A DNA stretch of 64,000 nt from positions 995,001-1,059,000 of the forward strand of contig NZ_CP071604.1 in NCBI RefSeq assembly GCF_017357225.1. Reading direction: 5' to 3'. Position 1 is the stretch's first letter, and the number at the start of each line of letters is the position of its first letter. The notes beneath the pieces were generated by a model. It saw nothing but the letters and a program-made list of their open reading frames with translations, had not been told where the DNA came from and ran no database searches. The translations under genes were made by a program, and so were the position numbers. Shown in pieces: positions 53,337 through 63,133 of this stretch. This DNA comes from Rhizobium binae. Lineage in GTDB: Bacteria > Pseudomonadota > Alphaproteobacteria > Rhizobiales > Rhizobiaceae.

Positions 53337-53356
53337 TTATGACAGATTTGTGACAG
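53337..53356 (-). promoter_or_regulatory. PHO-box upstream of DUF47-pit
   Basis: On the minus strand the site reads CTGTCACAAATCTGTCATAA: two CTGTCA half-sites with 11-base periodicity, matching the known PhoB-binding PHO-box of rhizobia (CTGTCAT-N4-CTGTCAT type). It is about 110 bases upstream of the DUF47 start codon. In S. meliloti PhoB represses the equivalent operon under phosphate limitation, so repression is expected here too. Confidence 0.8.
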
Positions 53357-53514
53357 TGGCGCCTTGAAATAGGGACCCAGTTGAAGAACATTCTCGGTCA
53401 CCGAACCTTTGGTCCATTGTCGTTCGGCACAGCCCAGGCTTTCATCCACATTGATCGGGGAAATCGACATGGCTTCCGCCACAAATAATTGCCGGCCAGT
53501 GGTGGCTGACGCGA

Positions 53515-54012
53515 TTGCCGAAGAAAGCTAGGTCATATCTCGGCCGGCTCGTAGGCGCGACCGAGCAGCTGTTTCGCAGTGAAGCGATCGAGCAGTTTGC
53601 GGCGATCTGCTACCGAAAGGTCGGCGACAACGCGGTGGAGGTTCTGCTGATCACATCGCACGAAAGTGGCCCGTGGACCATTCCCAAAGGCTGGCCTATC
53701 ACCCAGCTTGCGCCCCATCAGGTTGCCGAGCGTGAGGCATGGGAGGAAGCCGGTGTGAGGGGTAAGGCCAAGAAGCGCCACTTCGGCTTCTACACCTATA
53801 TCAAGACGCGCGCCAACGGCGAGCGCGTTCCCTCGGTTGTTCAGGTCCATCTCCTGGAAGCCCGAGAAATTGACAAGAAGTTTCCGGAGGAAAAACAACG
53901 GAGCAGCCGGTGGTTGTCGCCGCTCGAAGCCGCTGTTCTCGTTCGCGAGCCCGAACTGAAAAGCTTGTTGGGCAGGGTTGAAAAAACGGTGATGAAACCG
54001 GCTAAAGCGTGA
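53515..54012 (+). CDS. NUDIX hydrolase (start uncertain, possible frameshift)
   Basis: A NUDIX-fold pyrophosphohydrolase of about 165 residues. The NUDIX box is AEREAWEEAGVRG; the first Glu of the consensus (G-x5-E) is Leu here (KGWPITQL), but the REUxEExGU core is intact. The layout ITSHESGPWTIPKGWP resembles the diadenosine/diphosphoinositol polyphosphate hydrolase branch. The frame begins with TTG 53515 and has no good ribosome site. A well-placed ATG at 53469 with GGGGAAA upstream opens a different frame that stops at 53531 (TAG). This suggests either a different true start or a one-base frameshift near 53520-53530. Confidence 0.82.
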   Translation: MPKKARSYLGRLVGATEQLFRSEAIEQFAAICYRKVGDNAVEVLLITSHESGPWTIPKGWPITQLAPHQVAEREAWEEAGVRGKAKKRHFGFYTYIKTRANGERVPSVVQVHLLEAREIDKKFPEEKQRSSRWLSPLEAAVLVREPELKSLLGRVEKTVMKPAKA

Positions 54013-54057
54013 TGCCGAAACTGGGCGCGGTTTTCGCAACGGCACCCTTATGTTTCG

Positions 54058-54549
54058 TCACCCGACCTTATAGCGATAGAACTTGCTGTCCACCGCCATC
54101 AGTGGAAAGGCGCGGGGCAGGGCACTCTTGGCGATCTCCGCAAAGCCGTTCTTCTCGTAAAAGCGGTGCGCTGCGACGAATTTGTCTGTTGTGCCGAGGA
54201 AGATATCGGTGAGGCCGGCATCCCTGCAGTGGACAAGCAGGCGGTCGAGCAGCAGCGCCGCCACGCCGTGCTCGCGGCCGCGAACTTCGGCGGCGACGAA
54301 CATCTTGCGCAGCGCCGCCTGGTTGTTGCCGATATCCTTCAAGCCCACCGTGCCGACGATCGCGCCGTCCTTGACCGCCACCCAGAACTGGCCTTTGCCG
54401 GACTGGTAGAAATCCGGAATGACCCTGAGATCCGGCTGGGCATCGGCGGTGATGTCGATGCCGAATTCCTCGCGCTGGATCGGCAGGATCAACGATAGCA
54501 CGTCATCGGCGTCGCCTTCGGCAAAAGGCCTGACCTCTATCTCCGCCAT
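54058..54549 (-). CDS. GNAT family N-acetyltransferase
   Basis: A 163-residue GCN5-related acetyltransferase. The acetyl-CoA-binding motif is KMFVAAEVRGREHGVAALLLDRLL (R-x2-G-x-G-type, with H in the second Gly region), preceded by the strand FWVAVKDGAIVGTVGLKDIG and followed by FYEKNGFAEI. The acceptor is unknown. ATG 54549 has GGGAGGGA just upstream. It starts 14 bases after the tldD stop on the same strand, so it is probably co-transcribed with tldD. Confidence 0.9.
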   Translation of the reverse strand: MAEIEVRPFAEGDADDVLSLILPIQREEFGIDITADAQPDLRVIPDFYQSGKGQFWVAVKDGAIVGTVGLKDIGNNQAALRKMFVAAEVRGREHGVAALLLDRLLVHCRDAGLTDIFLGTTDKFVAAHRFYEKNGFAEIAKSALPRAFPLMAVDSKFYRYKVG

Positions 54550-54563
54550 CGATCCCTCCCGCC

Positions 54564-55979
54564 TCAGGTCTGCGTGCCGCCGACGGTGACCTGATCCATG
54601 CGCAGATGCGGCTGGCCGACGCCGACCGGGACCCATTGCCCGCCCTTGCCGCAATTGCCGATGCCGGTGTCGAGCTTCATGTCGTTGCCGATCATCGACA
54701 CCCGCTTCATCGCATCCGGGCCGTTGCCGATCAGCATCGCGCCCTTGATCGGCGCGCCGACCTTGCCGTTCTCGATCAGATACGCCTCGGTGCAGCCGAA
54801 GACGAACTTGCCGGAGGTGATGTCGACCTGGCCGCCGCCGAAGGAGACGGCATAGATGCCCTTCTTCACCGAGGCGATGATCTCATCAGGCGTCTTGTCG
54901 CCGCCGAGCATATAGGTGTTGGTCATGCGCGGCATCGGCACATGCGCATAACCCTGGCGGCGGCCGTTGCCGGTGGCCGCCATGCCCATCAGCCGGGCAT
55001 TCTGCCGATCCTGCATATAGCCGACGAGCTTGCCGTTCTCGATCAGTACGTTGTAGCCGGAGGGCGTGCCTTCGTCGTCGATGGTGATCGAGCCGCGGCG
55101 GTTGTCGATCGTGCCGTCGTCGACGACGGTGACGCCGGGAGCGGCCACCATCTGGCCGAGAAGGCCGGCAAAGGCCGACGTCTTCTTGCGGTTGAAATCG
55201 CCTTCCAGCCCGTGGCCGACCGCCTCATGCAGCATGACGCCCGGCCAGCCGGAGCCGAGCACGACGTCCATCGTGCCTGCCGGCGCATCGATCGCTTCCA
55301 GATTGACCAGCGCCTGGCGCAGCGCTTCGTCGGCGCCATATTGCCAGCTGCCCTCGGCGATGAAATCGCCGAAGCCGATGCGACCGCCGCTGCCGTAGGA
55401 GCCGCTCTCCTGCCGCTCGCCTTCACCGACCACGACGGAAATGTTGATGCGCGTCATCGGCCGGATGTCGCGCACGCGGTGGCCGTCGGCGCGCAGGATG
55501 TCGACCACCTGCCAGCTCGCCGCGACCGAGGCTGTGACTTGCCGCACCTTGTCGTCCTTGCCCCGGAGGTAGGCGTCGATGTCCTGCAGGACCTTGACCT
55601 TCTCCTCGAAGCTCGGTTGGCCGATCGGATTCTGGTCGCCGTAGAATTTCTTGTTGGTGCCCTGGGGAGCGGCGGCATAGGTGCCGGAATAGCCGCGCGT
55701 CACCGCACCGACTGCATCGGCCGCCCGCTTCAGCGCCGCCACGGAGAGATCGCCGGCATGGGCGTAGCCCACCGCTTCGCCGGCAACGGCGCGAAGCCCG
55801 AAACCCTGCTCGGTATTGAAGCTGCCACCCTTCAGCCGGCCGTTGTCGAAAGTCAGCGCTTCTGCCTGCGCATGCTCGATGAAAAGCTCGCCGTCATCGG
55901 CGCCGGCGAGCGCCTCGGCGACAAGGCCGCGCATCGTGGCTTCGTCGGCATCGAAAAGCGTCAGGAGATCGGTGGTCAT
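54564..55979 (-). CDS. tldD: Metalloprotease TldD
   Basis: A 471-residue member of the TldD/PmbA family. With TldE (PmbA) it forms a zinc metalloprotease that degrades unfolded peptides, matures microcin B17-type peptides and affects CcdA stability. The zinc motif HEAVGHGLEGD (HExxxH) is at about residues 252-262. Other family marks are VDDGTIDNRRGSITIDDEGTP and the C-terminal Cys/Gly-rich IGNCGKGGQWVPVG. No tldE is in the window. GNAT follows; the ialB gene is further upstream on the same strand. Confidence 0.96.
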   Translation of the reverse strand: MTTDLLTLFDADEATMRGLVAEALAGADDGELFIEHAQAEALTFDNGRLKGGSFNTEQGFGLRAVAGEAVGYAHAGDLSVAALKRAADAVGAVTRGYSGTYAAAPQGTNKKFYGDQNPIGQPSFEEKVKVLQDIDAYLRGKDDKVRQVTASVAASWQVVDILRADGHRVRDIRPMTRINISVVVGEGERQESGSYGSGGRIGFGDFIAEGSWQYGADEALRQALVNLEAIDAPAGTMDVVLGSGWPGVMLHEAVGHGLEGDFNRKKTSAFAGLLGQMVAAPGVTVVDDGTIDNRRGSITIDDEGTPSGYNVLIENGKLVGYMQDRQNARLMGMAATGNGRRQGYAHVPMPRMTNTYMLGGDKTPDEIIASVKKGIYAVSFGGGQVDITSGKFVFGCTEAYLIENGKVGAPIKGAMLIGNGPDAMKRVSMIGNDMKLDTGIGNCGKGGQWVPVGVGQPHLRMDQVTVGGTQT

Positions 55980-56145
55980 GGTCTGGCTCCAATAGGCATG
56001 CGTTCGGGAATGCGCTTCGTCATCTAGATAGGGCTCTACCTTATAAGGAGTGAAGGCCTGCGGTCGAATATTTTCAAAAGCATATCGCGGCTAGGGATGT
56101 GATCTCCGCGAGGAATGCAAGGGCGGGGCAGGGATTGCTTCGCCA

Positions 56146-56430
56146 TTGATAAACAAGCCGGGCGAGTTTTTCGGAAATCAATATTCCACTTTCGAAATCC
56201 CGGCTTCGGGACAGTCGAATGACGGATCCTTCACAGCGTCATCCTATAACATCCTGTTCTCGAAGCCCGCTGCAGCGCTCAGGGATGAGATCGAAAGGCG
56301 CACCGGAAAAAGGCTGGAAATATACTCTCCCACCCGTCCCCGTAACGGTAGTGCAGATGAGATGCCTGGCTATATCGTCGATGCAGGCGACCATTCTGAA
56401 TATGTTTGCAGCTTTTCCGAATATGATTGA
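56146..56430 (+). CDS. Possible small hypothetical protein, 94 aa
   Basis: A 94-codon frame with protein-like composition (GEFFGNQYSTFEIPASGQSN, AALRDEIERRTGKRLEI, ADEMPGYIVDAGDH). It starts with TTG, has no clear ribosome site and its GC content is lower than that of neighbouring genes. I recognise no family. It lies in a 713-base gap between tldD and ialB and could be an acquired or decaying gene; existence is uncertain. Confidence 0.35.
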   Translation: MINKPGEFFGNQYSTFEIPASGQSNDGSFTASSYNILFSKPAAALRDEIERRTGKRLEIYSPTRPRNGSADEMPGYIVDAGDHSEYVCSFSEYD

Positions 56431-56530
56431 ACTCAGAATTCACTGATCGAGCCAAAAGATGACATTTGCGGCGATGGGAGATCGTACAGAAGAACTTATG
56501 GGCGCAGTTTGGCGGAAACGTGCCCCCAAC

Positions 56531-56621
56531 CTCCGTCATCCCAGGCCTTGAGCCTGGGATCCATGGTGCCGCTGTCGGAGGCAGGGCGTGGATGCTCGGG
56601 TCAAGCCCGAGCATGACGGAG
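56531..56621. repeat. Intergenic palindromic repeat, CCGTCATCC family, copy 4
   Basis: Starts CTCCGTCATCCCAGGCCTTG and ends GCCCGAGCATGACGGAG, with inner dyads CCCAGGCCTTGAGCCTGGG and GCTCGGGTCAAGCCCGAGC. It lies between the small hypothetical frame and the convergent ialB gene. Confidence 0.85.
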
Positions 56622-56692
56622 AATGGGGTGAGCTTCTAAGCAAGTAGAGTGACGGAATACGAGCGACGTTCGGCTCGGAAGCTGCCCCCGCC

Positions 56693-57331
56693 TCACGGCA
56701 GAGCGTCAAAACCTTCGGCAAAACCCTTGAGATCGACGGGAATGCCGATGCCTTCTTCTGGAGTCTGGAAGACGATGAAGGTTGCCTGGGCGCCGCTGCG
56801 GAAGGTCTTGAGCAGTTCGTCCTCGAGCACGACCTCGGCATAGCAGCCATCGGCGAAGCAGCGCACGAAATAGGCGCGGCCGATATCCTTGCCGTCGACA
56901 TTGAGGCCGAGGCCGTTCGGCAGCAGCACGCCGAGCGGTGCGAGCACGCGCAGAATCTTCGACTTGCGGTCAGCCGTCTTCAGGACGACGACGGAAAGCC
57001 CGACCTCCGGCCGGTCCTCGGCAATGACGTTCTGCATCAGCGCACACTGTTCGGCCGAAGCGCCGGCCGGCTTGTCGCAGACGACGGACCATGCGCCGTG
57101 ATTGGATTTCACCGTGCCCGGCGCCTGCGGCTGCGTCTGGCTGGGCGTCGCCGGTTCGACTTTAGGGCTGGCGGCGTTCGGCTGTTGCGGGGTGGGGGCA
57201 GGGGCGGCCGGGGCTGGCGCGGTGGGCGCGGCCGGGGAGGGAGCGGGTTGCTGTGCGAAAACGGGCGTCGCCGCGGCAGCCGCGATGCTGACAGTCACGA
57301 CGAGCGACTGCGCGAGGGAACGGAAACCCAT
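56693..57331 (-). CDS. Invasion-associated locus B (IalB) family protein
   Basis: A 212-residue exported protein. The signal peptide (GFRSLAQSLVVTVSIAAAAATPVFA) is followed by a Pro/Ala-rich low-complexity linker (about 28-70) and the IalB domain: SNHGAWSVVCDKP, CALMQNV, VLLPNGLGLNVDGKDIGRA, FVRCFADGCYAEVVL and the late FxTPEEGIGIPVDLKGF. The paired cysteines may form disulfides. Named after a Bartonella locus involved in erythrocyte invasion, but widespread in non-pathogenic rhizobia and functionally unclear there. ATG 57331 has AGAGG at good spacing. Confidence 0.9.
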   Translation of the reverse strand: MGFRSLAQSLVVTVSIAAAAATPVFAQQPAPSPAAPTAPAPAAPAPTPQQPNAASPKVEPATPSQTQPQAPGTVKSNHGAWSVVCDKPAGASAEQCALMQNVIAEDRPEVGLSVVVLKTADRKSKILRVLAPLGVLLPNGLGLNVDGKDIGRAYFVRCFADGCYAEVVLEDELLKTFRSGAQATFIVFQTPEEGIGIPVDLKGFAEGFDALP

Positions 57332-57536
57332 GAAAACCTCTGGATATCGAATCATTGCGGCTATTGTTGAAGCTGCCCACCGAAAATGAAAAGCCCCAGC
57401 CCGTGAAAACCGGGGGACTGCGGCAGAAATTGGACCTTTCGGCAAGAATGTATGGCGGCCGGATTGGCGGGAAAGGCGTTTTTTCATATGCTGATGAAAA
57501 ACTTGGGATGTTTCGCCATCCCGGCCTGCCTGCTCT

Positions 57537-57587
57537 TTAGAGCCCTTCCTGGTCAGAATGCTTCAATCTAAAGAGGAAAGGCTCTAA
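57537..57587. promoter_or_regulatory. Long inverted repeat upstream of the cox operon
   Basis: TTAGAGCCCTTCCT (57537-57550) and AGGAAAGGCTCTAA (57574-57587) pair over 14 bases with one mismatch, separated by 23 bases. It lies 130 bases before coxB in the 386-base ialB-coxB gap and could be an operator, leader structure or terminator of an upstream transcript. No T-run follows. Nothing else is recognised in 57332-57717. Confidence 0.5.
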
Positions 57588-57717
57588 GCAAAAATGCCGC
57601 ATAGACAATTGCTCTGGCCTGTTGCGGCAAATGCCAAACTGTGGTTTGAAGCGCTGAAGATGGCAAGGATTCTGCGTTGGTTTTGCAGGTCAAGCGCTCG
57701 AGGGAGATAATAAGGTG

Positions 57718-58602
57718 ATGAAGAAGGCTTATGCAGCTCTGACCGCGCTGGTCTGTCTGCTTTTTGCTTCCGGCACATATGCCGACCAGCCGAAGCCGTG
57801 GCAGGCGACGCTGCAGCCGGCGGCGACGCCGATCATGCGGGAAATCCACTGGTTCGAACAATATACTCTGTGGTTTATCGTTCCGATCACGCTCTTCGTT
57901 CTGATCCTGCTCGTCGTCGTCTGCGTCAAATTCCGCGCCAGCGCCAATCCGGTGCCTTCGAAGACGAGCCACAACACGCTGATCGAGGTCATCTGGACCG
58001 TGGGGCCGGTCCTGGTGCTGCTCCTTCTCGCCATTCCCTCCTTCACCCTGCTGACGGCGCAGCTGACGCTGCCCGAAAACCCCGACGTGACGATCAAGGC
58101 GACCGCCACGCAGTGGCAGTGGAACTATGAATATGAAGGTTCGGGCGACAGCCCGCTCGCCTTCGATTCCTACCTGTTGAAGGATCAGGACCGCGCCGCC
58201 GCCGGCAAGGAAGACAAGTCGATCTATCCCCGGCTGCTGGCCGTCGACAACGAGCTGGTGCTGCCGGTCAACAAGACGGTGCGCGTCCTCGTGACCGCAG
58301 CGCCGACCGACGTCATCCACGCTTTCGCCATGCCGTCCTTCGGTATCAAGATCGACGCCGTGCCGGGCCGCCTCAACGAAACCTGGTTCAGGGCCGAGCG
58401 CGAAGGCCTGTTCTACGGCCAGTGTTCCGAGCTCTGCGGCAAGGATCATGCGTTCATGCCGATCGCCATCCGCGTCGTCTCCGAGGACAAGTACAAGCAG
58501 TGGCTGAGCGCAGCCGCCAGCGACCTGCCCGGCGCCTACAAGACACTCATGGCCGCAACCGATGGTCCCGCAAAGACCGTCGACGTTGCCGAAGCACAGT
58601 AA
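57718..58602 (+). CDS. coxB: Cytochrome c oxidase subunit II
   Basis: The Cu(A) subunit of the aa3-type oxidase; accepts electrons from cytochrome c. The 294-residue precursor has a signal peptide (AYAALTALVCLLFASGTYA), two membrane helices (about 48-72 and 92-115), and a periplasmic cupredoxin domain. Cu(A) ligands are visible: His in DVIHAFAMPSFG and CSELCGKDHAFM (two Cys, Glu carbonyl, His, Met). The aromatic cluster QWQWNYEYEG for electron entry is present. ATG 57718, or the GTG at 57715, follows an AGGGAGATAATAAGG ribosome region. It is the first gene of the cox operon. Confidence 0.97.
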   Translation: MKKAYAALTALVCLLFASGTYADQPKPWQATLQPAATPIMREIHWFEQYTLWFIVPITLFVLILLVVVCVKFRASANPVPSKTSHNTLIEVIWTVGPVLVLLLLAIPSFTLLTAQLTLPENPDVTIKATATQWQWNYEYEGSGDSPLAFDSYLLKDQDRAAAGKEDKSIYPRLLAVDNELVLPVNKTVRVLVTAAPTDVIHAFAMPSFGIKIDAVPGRLNETWFRAEREGLFYGQCSELCGKDHAFMPIAIRVVSEDKYKQWLSAAASDLPGAYKTLMAATDGPAKTVDVAEAQ

Positions 58603-60321
<1,719 letters not shown>

Positions 60322-60334
60322 TTTGCGCGGATAT

Positions 60335-60363
60335 CAGGACGCCGCGTTTCACACGGCGTCCTG
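60335..60363. promoter_or_regulatory. Perfect 10-bp-stem hairpin between coxA and ctaB
   Basis: CAGGACGCCG and CGGCGTCCTG pair perfectly around a nine-base loop in the 64-base coxA-ctaB gap. There is no T-run, so full termination is unlikely; partial termination or 3'-end protection of the coxA transcript is plausible, to lower assembly-factor levels relative to structural subunits. Confidence 0.6.
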
Positions 60364-60385
60364 GCATTGAGACATTCAGGACGGA

Positions 60386-61339
60386 ATGATGACGGTCATC
60401 GACAATCACGAGGCGCTTGCAAAGGACGGCGAATTGTCGGAAGCGAGTGCGCGCGATTACTTCGAACTCTTGAAGCCACGGGTGATGTCGCTCGTGGTCT
60501 TCACCGCTTTTGCCGGCCTGGTGCTGGCGCCGGGCCACATCAATCCGGTCCTCGGCCTGATCGCCATCCTCTGCATCGCCGTCGGCGCCGGCGCCTCCGG
60601 TGCGCTCAACATGTGGTACGATGCCGATATCGACGCCATCATGAGCCGCACCGCCAAGCGTCCAATTCCGGCCGGCCGCATCGCCCCCTCCGAGGCGCTG
60701 GCCTTCGGCCTGGTGCTTTCCTGCTTTTCGGTCGCCATTCTCGGTCTTGCCGTCAACTGGCTTTCGGCCGGCATCCTCGCCTTTACGATCTTCTTCTATG
60801 CCGTCATCTACACCATGTGGCTGAAGCGCTCGACGCCGCAGAACATCGTCATCGGCGGTGCCGCCGGCGCCTTCCCGCCGATGATCGGCTGGGCCTGCGT
60901 GACGAATTCGGTGACGATCGAGAGCACCGTGCTCTTCCTGATCATCTTCCTGTGGACGCCGGCGCATTTCTGGGCGCTGGCCCTCTTCAAGATGCGCGAC
61001 TATGAGGCCGTCGGCGTGCCGATGCTGCCGAACGTTTCCGGCGAGCGGGTGACCAAGCATCAGATCGTCGCCTATGCGGTGCTGACCGCGATCTGCGCGG
61101 TCCTGCCGTCCTTCCTCGGTTTTGCCAGCTTCGCCTACGGCCTCGTCGCTGCCGCGCTCGGCGCGGTCTTCATCTACTGTTCCATCGCCGTCTGGCGCAT
61201 GCCCGACGGTGATCCGAAGATGATCCCGGCGAAGAAACTCTTCGCCTTCTCGATCTTCTATCTCTTCGCCGTTTTCTCCGCCCTGATGATCGACCGGCTG
61301 GCCGCCATGCTGGTCTCCTACGCGGGAGGTTCGTTCTGA
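60386..61339 (+). CDS. ctaB: Heme O synthase (protoheme IX farnesyltransferase)
   Basis: Transfers a farnesyl group to heme b to make heme O, the precursor of heme A for the oxidase. The 317-residue protein is an UbiA-family prenyltransferase with about nine helices. The first Asp-rich motif is [19 protein letters not shown] (N-x3-D-x3-D) and the second is around [18 protein letters not shown] 60386 follows GGACGGA. Its stop shares a base with the start of the coxF-like gene (TGATG). No heme A synthase (ctaA) is in the window. Confidence 0.97.
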   Translation: MMTVIDNHEALAKDGELSEASARDYFELLKPRVMSLVVFTAFAGLVLAPGHINPVLGLIAILCIAVGAGASGALNMWYDADIDAIMSRTAKRPIPAGRIAPSEALAFGLVLSCFSVAILGLAVNWLSAGILAFTIFFYAVIYTMWLKRSTPQNIVIGGAAGAFPPMIGWACVTNSVTIESTVLFLIIFLWTPAHFWALALFKMRDYEAVGVPMLPNVSGERVTKHQIVAYAVLTAICAVLPSFLGFASFAYGLVAAALGAVFIYCSIAVWRMPDGDPKMIPAKKLFAFSIFYLFAVFSALMIDRLAAMLVSYAGGSF

Positions 61340-61479
61340 TGGATCTCGTCAAGCTCACTGAGAAGCAGATGAAGTCGCGCCGCAACCGCAACATCGCCCT
61401 CGGGCTAGTGCTTGCCGGCCTCGTTGTCCTTTTCTACGTGATGGCGATCGTCAAGATCGGCGGGGGAATGGCCGGATGA
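61339..61479 (+). CDS. Small membrane protein, CoxF-like
   Basis: A 46-codon gene read directly from the operon. It starts in a TGATG overlap with ctaB and ends in an ATGA overlap with ctaG, so it is almost certainly translated. A basic N-terminus ([10 protein letters not shown]) is followed by one membrane helix ([19 protein letters not shown]) and KIGGGMAG. Small one-helix proteins called CoxF occupy this position in rhizobial cox operons; the function is not established, probably oxidase assembly. Confidence 0.85.
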   Translation: MDLVKLTEKQMKSRRNRNIALGLVLAGLVVLFYVMAIVKIGGGMAG

Positions 61480-62084
61480 GCGAAACCGCCGCCCCACGCA
61501 AGAAGCAGGGACGCAACAACGGCGCCGTCGTCATGATCTGCCTGAGCTTCGTCTTCGGCATGGGCGCGATGAGCTATGCCGCCGTGCCGCTTTACCGCAT
61601 CTTCTGCCAGGTGACCGGCTATAACGGCACGACGCAGCGCGTCGAGCAGATGTCGAGCGTCGTGCTCGATCGCAAGATGCGCGTCACCTTCGACGCCAAT
61701 GTCGCGCCCGGCCTGCAATGGAATTTCAAGCCGGTCGAGCGCGAGGTCAATCCGCGGATCGGCGAAACCATCCAGGTCAATTTCGTCGCCGAGAACCGGT
61801 CGAACGAGACCCAGCGCGGCCAGGCGGTGTTCAACGTCACGCCGGGCGAAGCCGGCGCCTATTTCAACAAGGTTCAGTGTTTCTGCTTTACCGAAACGGA
61901 CCTGAAGCCGGGCGAGAAGCTGGAAATGCCGGTCGTGTTCTATATCGACCCTGAAATCGTCAAGGCGGCGGAATCGAAGGATATCCATACGGTGACGCTG
62001 TCATATACGTTCTACCCGAGAGAGGGTCCGAAGCCTGTCGCTTCGAATGAGGGTGGAGCGGAAAACATTGAAAAGAAACTTTGA
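61476..62084 (+). CDS. ctaG: Cytochrome c oxidase assembly protein CtaG/Cox11
   Basis: Inserts copper into the Cu(B) site of subunit I. The 202-residue protein has one N-terminal membrane helix (about 18-38) ending in [20 protein letters not shown], then a periplasmic beta-sandwich with the copper motif QCFCFTE and PVVFYIDPE. The first Cys in RIFCQ is also conserved in the family. It overlaps the coxF-like gene by four bases. Confidence 0.97.
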   Translation: MSETAAPRKKQGRNNGAVVMICLSFVFGMGAMSYAAVPLYRIFCQVTGYNGTTQRVEQMSSVVLDRKMRVTFDANVAPGLQWNFKPVEREVNPRIGETIQVNFVAENRSNETQRGQAVFNVTPGEAGAYFNKVQCFCFTETDLKPGEKLEMPVVFYIDPEIVKAAESKDIHTVTLSYTFYPREGPKPVASNEGGAENIEKKL

Positions 62085-62144
62085 TTAAGGCTCGTTTCCG
62101 GCTATGCCGGGGACGAAGTGAGGAAGACATCCGGGGATAGCTAC

Positions 62145-63023
62145 ATGGCCGATGCGCATCAGAAGAACCACGACTACCACATCATCGATCCGAGCCCGTG
62201 GCCGATTCTCGCCTCGCTCGGCGCCTTCATCATGGCGATCGGCGGCGTCTGCTATATGCGTTACCTGAACGGCGGCTCCTTCAAGGTTGCCGGCGCCGAA
62301 CTCGCCAATCCCTGGCTATTCTATATCGGCCTCGTGCTGGTTCTCTACGTCATGTACGGCTGGTGGGCCGATACGGTGAAGGAAGCCCATGAGGGCGCCC
62401 ATACCCGCGTCGTCTCGCTGCACCTGCGCTACGGCATGATCATGTTCATCGCTTCGGAAGTGATGTTCTTCGTCGCCTGGTTCTGGGCCTATTTCGACGC
62501 CAGCCTCTTTCCGAACGAGGCGATCCAGGCCTCGCGCATGGCCTATACCGGCGGTGTCTGGCCGCCGAAGGGCATCGAAGTCCTCGATCCCTGGCACCTG
62601 CCGATCTACAACACCGTCATCCTGCTGCTCTCCGGCACGACGGTCACCTGGGCGCACCATGCGCTGCTGCACAATGACCGCAAGGGCCTGGTCCAGGGCC
62701 TGACGCTGACCGTGCTGCTCGGCATCTTGTTCTCCAGCGTGCAGGCCTACGAATACGCCCACGCCCCCTTCGACTTCAAGAATTCGATCTACGGCGCGAC
62801 CTTCTTCATGGCGACCGGCTTCCACGGTTTCCACGTCCTGGTCGGCACGATCTTCCTGCTGGTCTGCCTGCTGCGTGCGCTCCGCGGCGACTTCACTCCG
62901 AAGCAGCATTTCGGCTTCGAGGCGGCCGCCTGGTACTGGCACTTCGTCGACGTCGTCTGGCTGTTCCTGTTCTTCTGCATCTACGTCTGGGGCGGCTGGG
63001 GCGCACCCGTCGCAGCCGGCTGA
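62145..63023 (+). CDS. coxC: Cytochrome c oxidase subunit III
   Basis: The seven-helix structural subunit that stabilises proton uptake by subunit I, 292 residues. The start HDYHIIDPSPWPILASLGAF is typical; the family signature FIASEVMFFVAWFWAYFDASL and the final FEAAAWYWHFVDVVWLFLFFCIYVWGGWG are clear, with the conserved Glu and His residues in place. ATG 62145 has GGGGATA upstream; the GTG at 62118 adds an unneeded tail. A strong terminator follows at 63044, so the operon ends here. Confidence 0.97.
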   Translation: MADAHQKNHDYHIIDPSPWPILASLGAFIMAIGGVCYMRYLNGGSFKVAGAELANPWLFYIGLVLVLYVMYGWWADTVKEAHEGAHTRVVSLHLRYGMIMFIASEVMFFVAWFWAYFDASLFPNEAIQASRMAYTGGVWPPKGIEVLDPWHLPIYNTVILLLSGTTVTWAHHALLHNDRKGLVQGLTLTVLLGILFSSVQAYEYAHAPFDFKNSIYGATFFMATGFHGFHVLVGTIFLLVCLLRALRGDFTPKQHFGFEAAAWYWHFVDVVWLFLFFCIYVWGGWGAPVAAG

Positions 63024-63043
63024 TCGGGAGCGATGTTCAAGCG

Positions 63044-63077
63044 AAAGGCGGGCCTCGGGTCCGCCTTTTCTGTTTTT
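63044..63077 (+). terminator. Rho-independent terminator of the cox operon
   Basis: AAAGGCGG and CCGCCTTT pair over eight bases around a nine-base loop, followed by TTCTGTTTTT. It lies 20 bases after the coxC stop. Confidence 0.85.
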
Positions 63078-63133
63078 GGCTCGACGCACCGCGATCGCAG
63101 GGCTTGATCCACGGCGCGGCCCCTGACGTCCCG

